Positions 62,403-64,000 of a stretch of 64,000 bases of DNA are shown here, in pieces (position 1 is the stretch's first letter; every line of letters starts with the position of its first letter). The stretch comes from Crenobacter caeni (GTDB lineage Bacteria; Pseudomonadota; Gammaproteobacteria; Burkholderiales; Chromobacteriaceae): contig NZ_JAAGAA010000004.1 in NCBI RefSeq assembly GCF_010435965.1, positions 124,001-188,000 of the forward strand, given 5' to 3'. The position numbers and the translations under genes were made by a program. The notes below the pieces were generated by a model. That model saw only the letters and a list, made by a program, of their open reading frames with translations, was not told the DNA's origin and ran no database searches.

Positions 62403-63743
62403 CTAGTCGAGCTGGGCGACGTTGACCGGCAGCGCACGCAACAGCGCGAGGCGGGTCTCCAGCGACTTCTGGTTGGCCGCAAACGTGCTTTTCTCGGCAC
62501 GGGTCAGTTCGCGGGCCGGCATCGCGACGGTGACCGGGTTGACCGTGTCGCCGCCGACGCGCACTTCCATATGCAGGTGCGGGCCGGTCGAGCGGCCGGT
62601 GCTGCCCACGTAGCCGATCAGATCGCCGGCCTTCACCGTCTTGCCGGCCTTCATGCCCGGCGCGAAGCGGCTCATGTGTGCGTACAGCGTGGTGATGCCC
62701 TTGCTGTGCGCGAGGCGCACCACGTTGCCGTAGCCGCTGTCGCGGCTGGCGGAGGCGACACGGCCGTCGGCCGGCGCGTAGATCGGCGTGCCGGTCGGCG
62801 CGGCGTAGTCGATACCCTTGTGCATGCGCATGCGCTTGAGGATGGGGTGAAAGCGGAAGCCGTAGCCCGAGCTGACCCGCGCCCCCTTGACCGCCTGCAG
62901 CGAGAAGCCCTTTTTCAGCGCCTTGCCGTTTTCGTCGAAATAGGCGCCGGTCTCGCTGTCGAAGGCATGGTAGAACGCGCTGTGGCGCTCGCCGCCCTTC
63001 ACGATCTCGACCGCGTCGATGTTGCCGGTGCTGATCGGCATCCCTTCGTAGTACATGGTCTGGTACACGAGGTTGATGCGGTCGCCGCGTTTGAGCGACT
63101 TGAAGTCGAAGCTGTCCGAGAAAATGTCCGAGAGCTGCGCGCGCACTTCGGAGGGAACGCCGGCCTGCGCGAGCGCGCCGTAGGCGCTGCCCTTGATCTC
63201 GACCGAGCGCACCGTGGCGATGGTCTCGGTCGGCAGCGGGTCGGTGCTGGCCTGCCAGGTGCCGCCGCGGTTCTCCAGCACCACCAGAATCTGTTCGCCG
63301 TTCTCGTCGTCGTTCAAAAAGCGCAGGGTGAAGAGTTCGCCCTTGTCGTTAGTCTGCACCGACAGCGTCGAACCGGCCCGCAGCTTGAGCACGTCGGCGG
63401 GCACGCTGCCCGAATACAAAAAGCGCCGGGCGTCGGCGTCGCCGATGCCGAGGCGGTTGAGCAGGTGGCCCAGCGTCTCGCCGCGCTGGATCTGCGCCTC
63501 GCGCCAGTAGCGGGTGGTGTCCGGCGCGGTGCTCGTGAAGGCGGGCAGCGCGAGGCGTTCGCTGACTTGCTGCACGGTCGGCAGCGGCTGTTCGGCCGCG
63601 TTTTTCTCGTCTGCGGCGACGGCGACGGTGGTCACCACGCCAAACAGCGGCAACGCGGCGACGACGCCCAGCCAGGCGAATTTGTGGTTGGCGATGAAGC
63701 CGGCCATCTTTTGCGGGATGGCCTGCAGTTTGCGATAATCCAT
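62403..63743 (-). CDS. M23 (LytM) murein metallopeptidase, NMB0315-like
   Basis: A 446-residue protein anchored by one N-terminal helix (AWLGVVAALPLFGVVTTVAV). A LysM-like/OapA-type domain (EAQIQRGETLGHLLNRLGI) and a second domain precede the C-terminal LytM endopeptidase. The zinc site is His and Asp in MHKGIDYAAP and the HLH of GPHLHMEV. It should cut peptide crosslinks in peptidoglycan; Neisseria meningitidis NMB0315 is the best-known relative. All catalytic residues appear present, so it is probably an enzyme rather than a degenerate EnvC-like activator. Confidence 0.92.
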   Translation of the reverse strand: MDYRKLQAIPQKMAGFIANHKFAWLGVVAALPLFGVVTTVAVAADEKNAAEQPLPTVQQVSERLALPAFTSTAPDTTRYWREAQIQRGETLGHLLNRLGIGDADARRFLYSGSVPADVLKLRAGSTLSVQTNDKGELFTLRFLNDDENGEQILVVLENRGGTWQASTDPLPTETIATVRSVEIKGSAYGALAQAGVPSEVRAQLSDIFSDSFDFKSLKRGDRINLVYQTMYYEGMPISTGNIDAVEIVKGGERHSAFYHAFDSETGAYFDENGKALKKGFSLQAVKGARVSSGYGFRFHPILKRMRMHKGIDYAAPTGTPIYAPADGRVASASRDSGYGNVVRLAHSKGITTLYAHMSRFAPGMKAGKTVKAGDLIGYVGSTGRSTGPHLHMEVRVGGDTVNPVTVAMPARELTRAEKSTFAANQKSLETRLALLRALPVNVAQLD

Positions 63744-63991
63744 GTCCTGCCTGTCCTGTGCCCTCGGGGGCTCTGGCTCCGCCGCCGGCTTGTCGCGGCA
63801 ACGGGCAAAATTCGAAAAGCCGATGCTATCAAAAAAGTGTCGGCGCTAAAAGATAAAATCCCACTCAAAACAAGGGGATGGTGCGCGTGCGCCAGCGATG
63901 CAGATGGCAAGACTAATTTGGTGCGCCGAGGTTCCGCGCCTTGAATTTTGTTTTGCGCGCTGATCCCCCATTTTCACCCGGATTGAAACCG

Positions 63992-64000
63992 ATGAAGTTG
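63992..64000 (+). CDS. Possible start of a plus-strand gene, cut by the window end
   Basis: Only ATG-AAG-TTG (Met-Lys-Leu) is visible, divergent from the M23 peptidase. In related genomes tyrS is often here, but nothing in these nine bases shows it. The 248 bases between the two starts hold AT-rich runs near 63830-63860 and no recognisable gene. Confidence 0.25.

Overview
The window is a gene-dense, high-GC bacterial chromosome segment. Its housekeeping content and order point to a betaproteobacterium, most likely of the Neisseriales (Chromobacteriaceae-like). Supporting signs are a GlnD/GlnE nitrogen-control pair, lptF/lptG with pepA-holC, a yhdP-nitrilase-tldD run, and an NMB0315-type M23 peptidase next to anmK and ftsK. 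The assignment rests on gene families only, not on a database search. I saw no rRNA, tRNA, CRISPR array, transposase, phage gene or plasmid gene.

Layout. 1-8.3 kb: an unrecognised partial gene, typA, a duplicated-domain periplasmic protein, and the lptF-lptG-glnD operon. 8.3-13.6 kb (plus strand): pepA, holC, a very long low-complexity protein, cobO and a membrane-anchored nuclease, several joined by overlaps. 13.5-18 kb (minus): trxB-smr-bcp-phoH-like-hydrolase. 18.2-25 kb: an exported M28 peptidase, then glnE-ilvE-zinc finger-waaF-tetR. 24.9-31.6 kb (plus): yhdP, nitrilase, tldD and a small Cys-containing protein. 31.7-40.1 kb (minus): a glycosyltransferase-SDR-PIG-L-hemolysin III run followed by yqhD, a phosphoketolase-like enzyme and bluB. 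40.3-45.4 kb: an unknown membrane protein, parvulin, msrB, a Rieske oxygenase, a DUF2789 protein and a large lipoprotein. 45.5-52.2 kb (minus): a complete siaABCD cyclic-di-GMP operon followed by dsbD and an AI-2E family permease. 52.3-57.7 kb: a hydrolase and two paralogous LivK-type lipoproteins flanking a PAS-GGDEF-EAL gene. 57.8-63.7 kb (minus): M23 peptidase-anmK-ftsK-hemH.

How the genes work together. Three themes stand out. Nitrogen status: GlnD and GlnE act on PII and glutamine synthetase, with ilvE alongside. Envelope: LptF/LptG, WaaF, YhdP, the M23 peptidase, AnmK and FtsK. Cyclic-di-GMP: SiaD should make it under SiaA/B/C control, and the nearby EAL protein should degrade it. Cobalamin appears twice, as an adenosyltransferase and BluB. 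Many neighbouring genes share 4-bp stop/start overlaps, so translational coupling is common. The parts that look most worth study are the long low-complexity protein at 10.4-12.5 kb, the yqhD/phosphoketolase-like/bluB operon, and the regulatory inverted repeats near 0.8, 8.3, 44.1 and 54.5 kb. I found no clear case of a wholly new multi-gene system.
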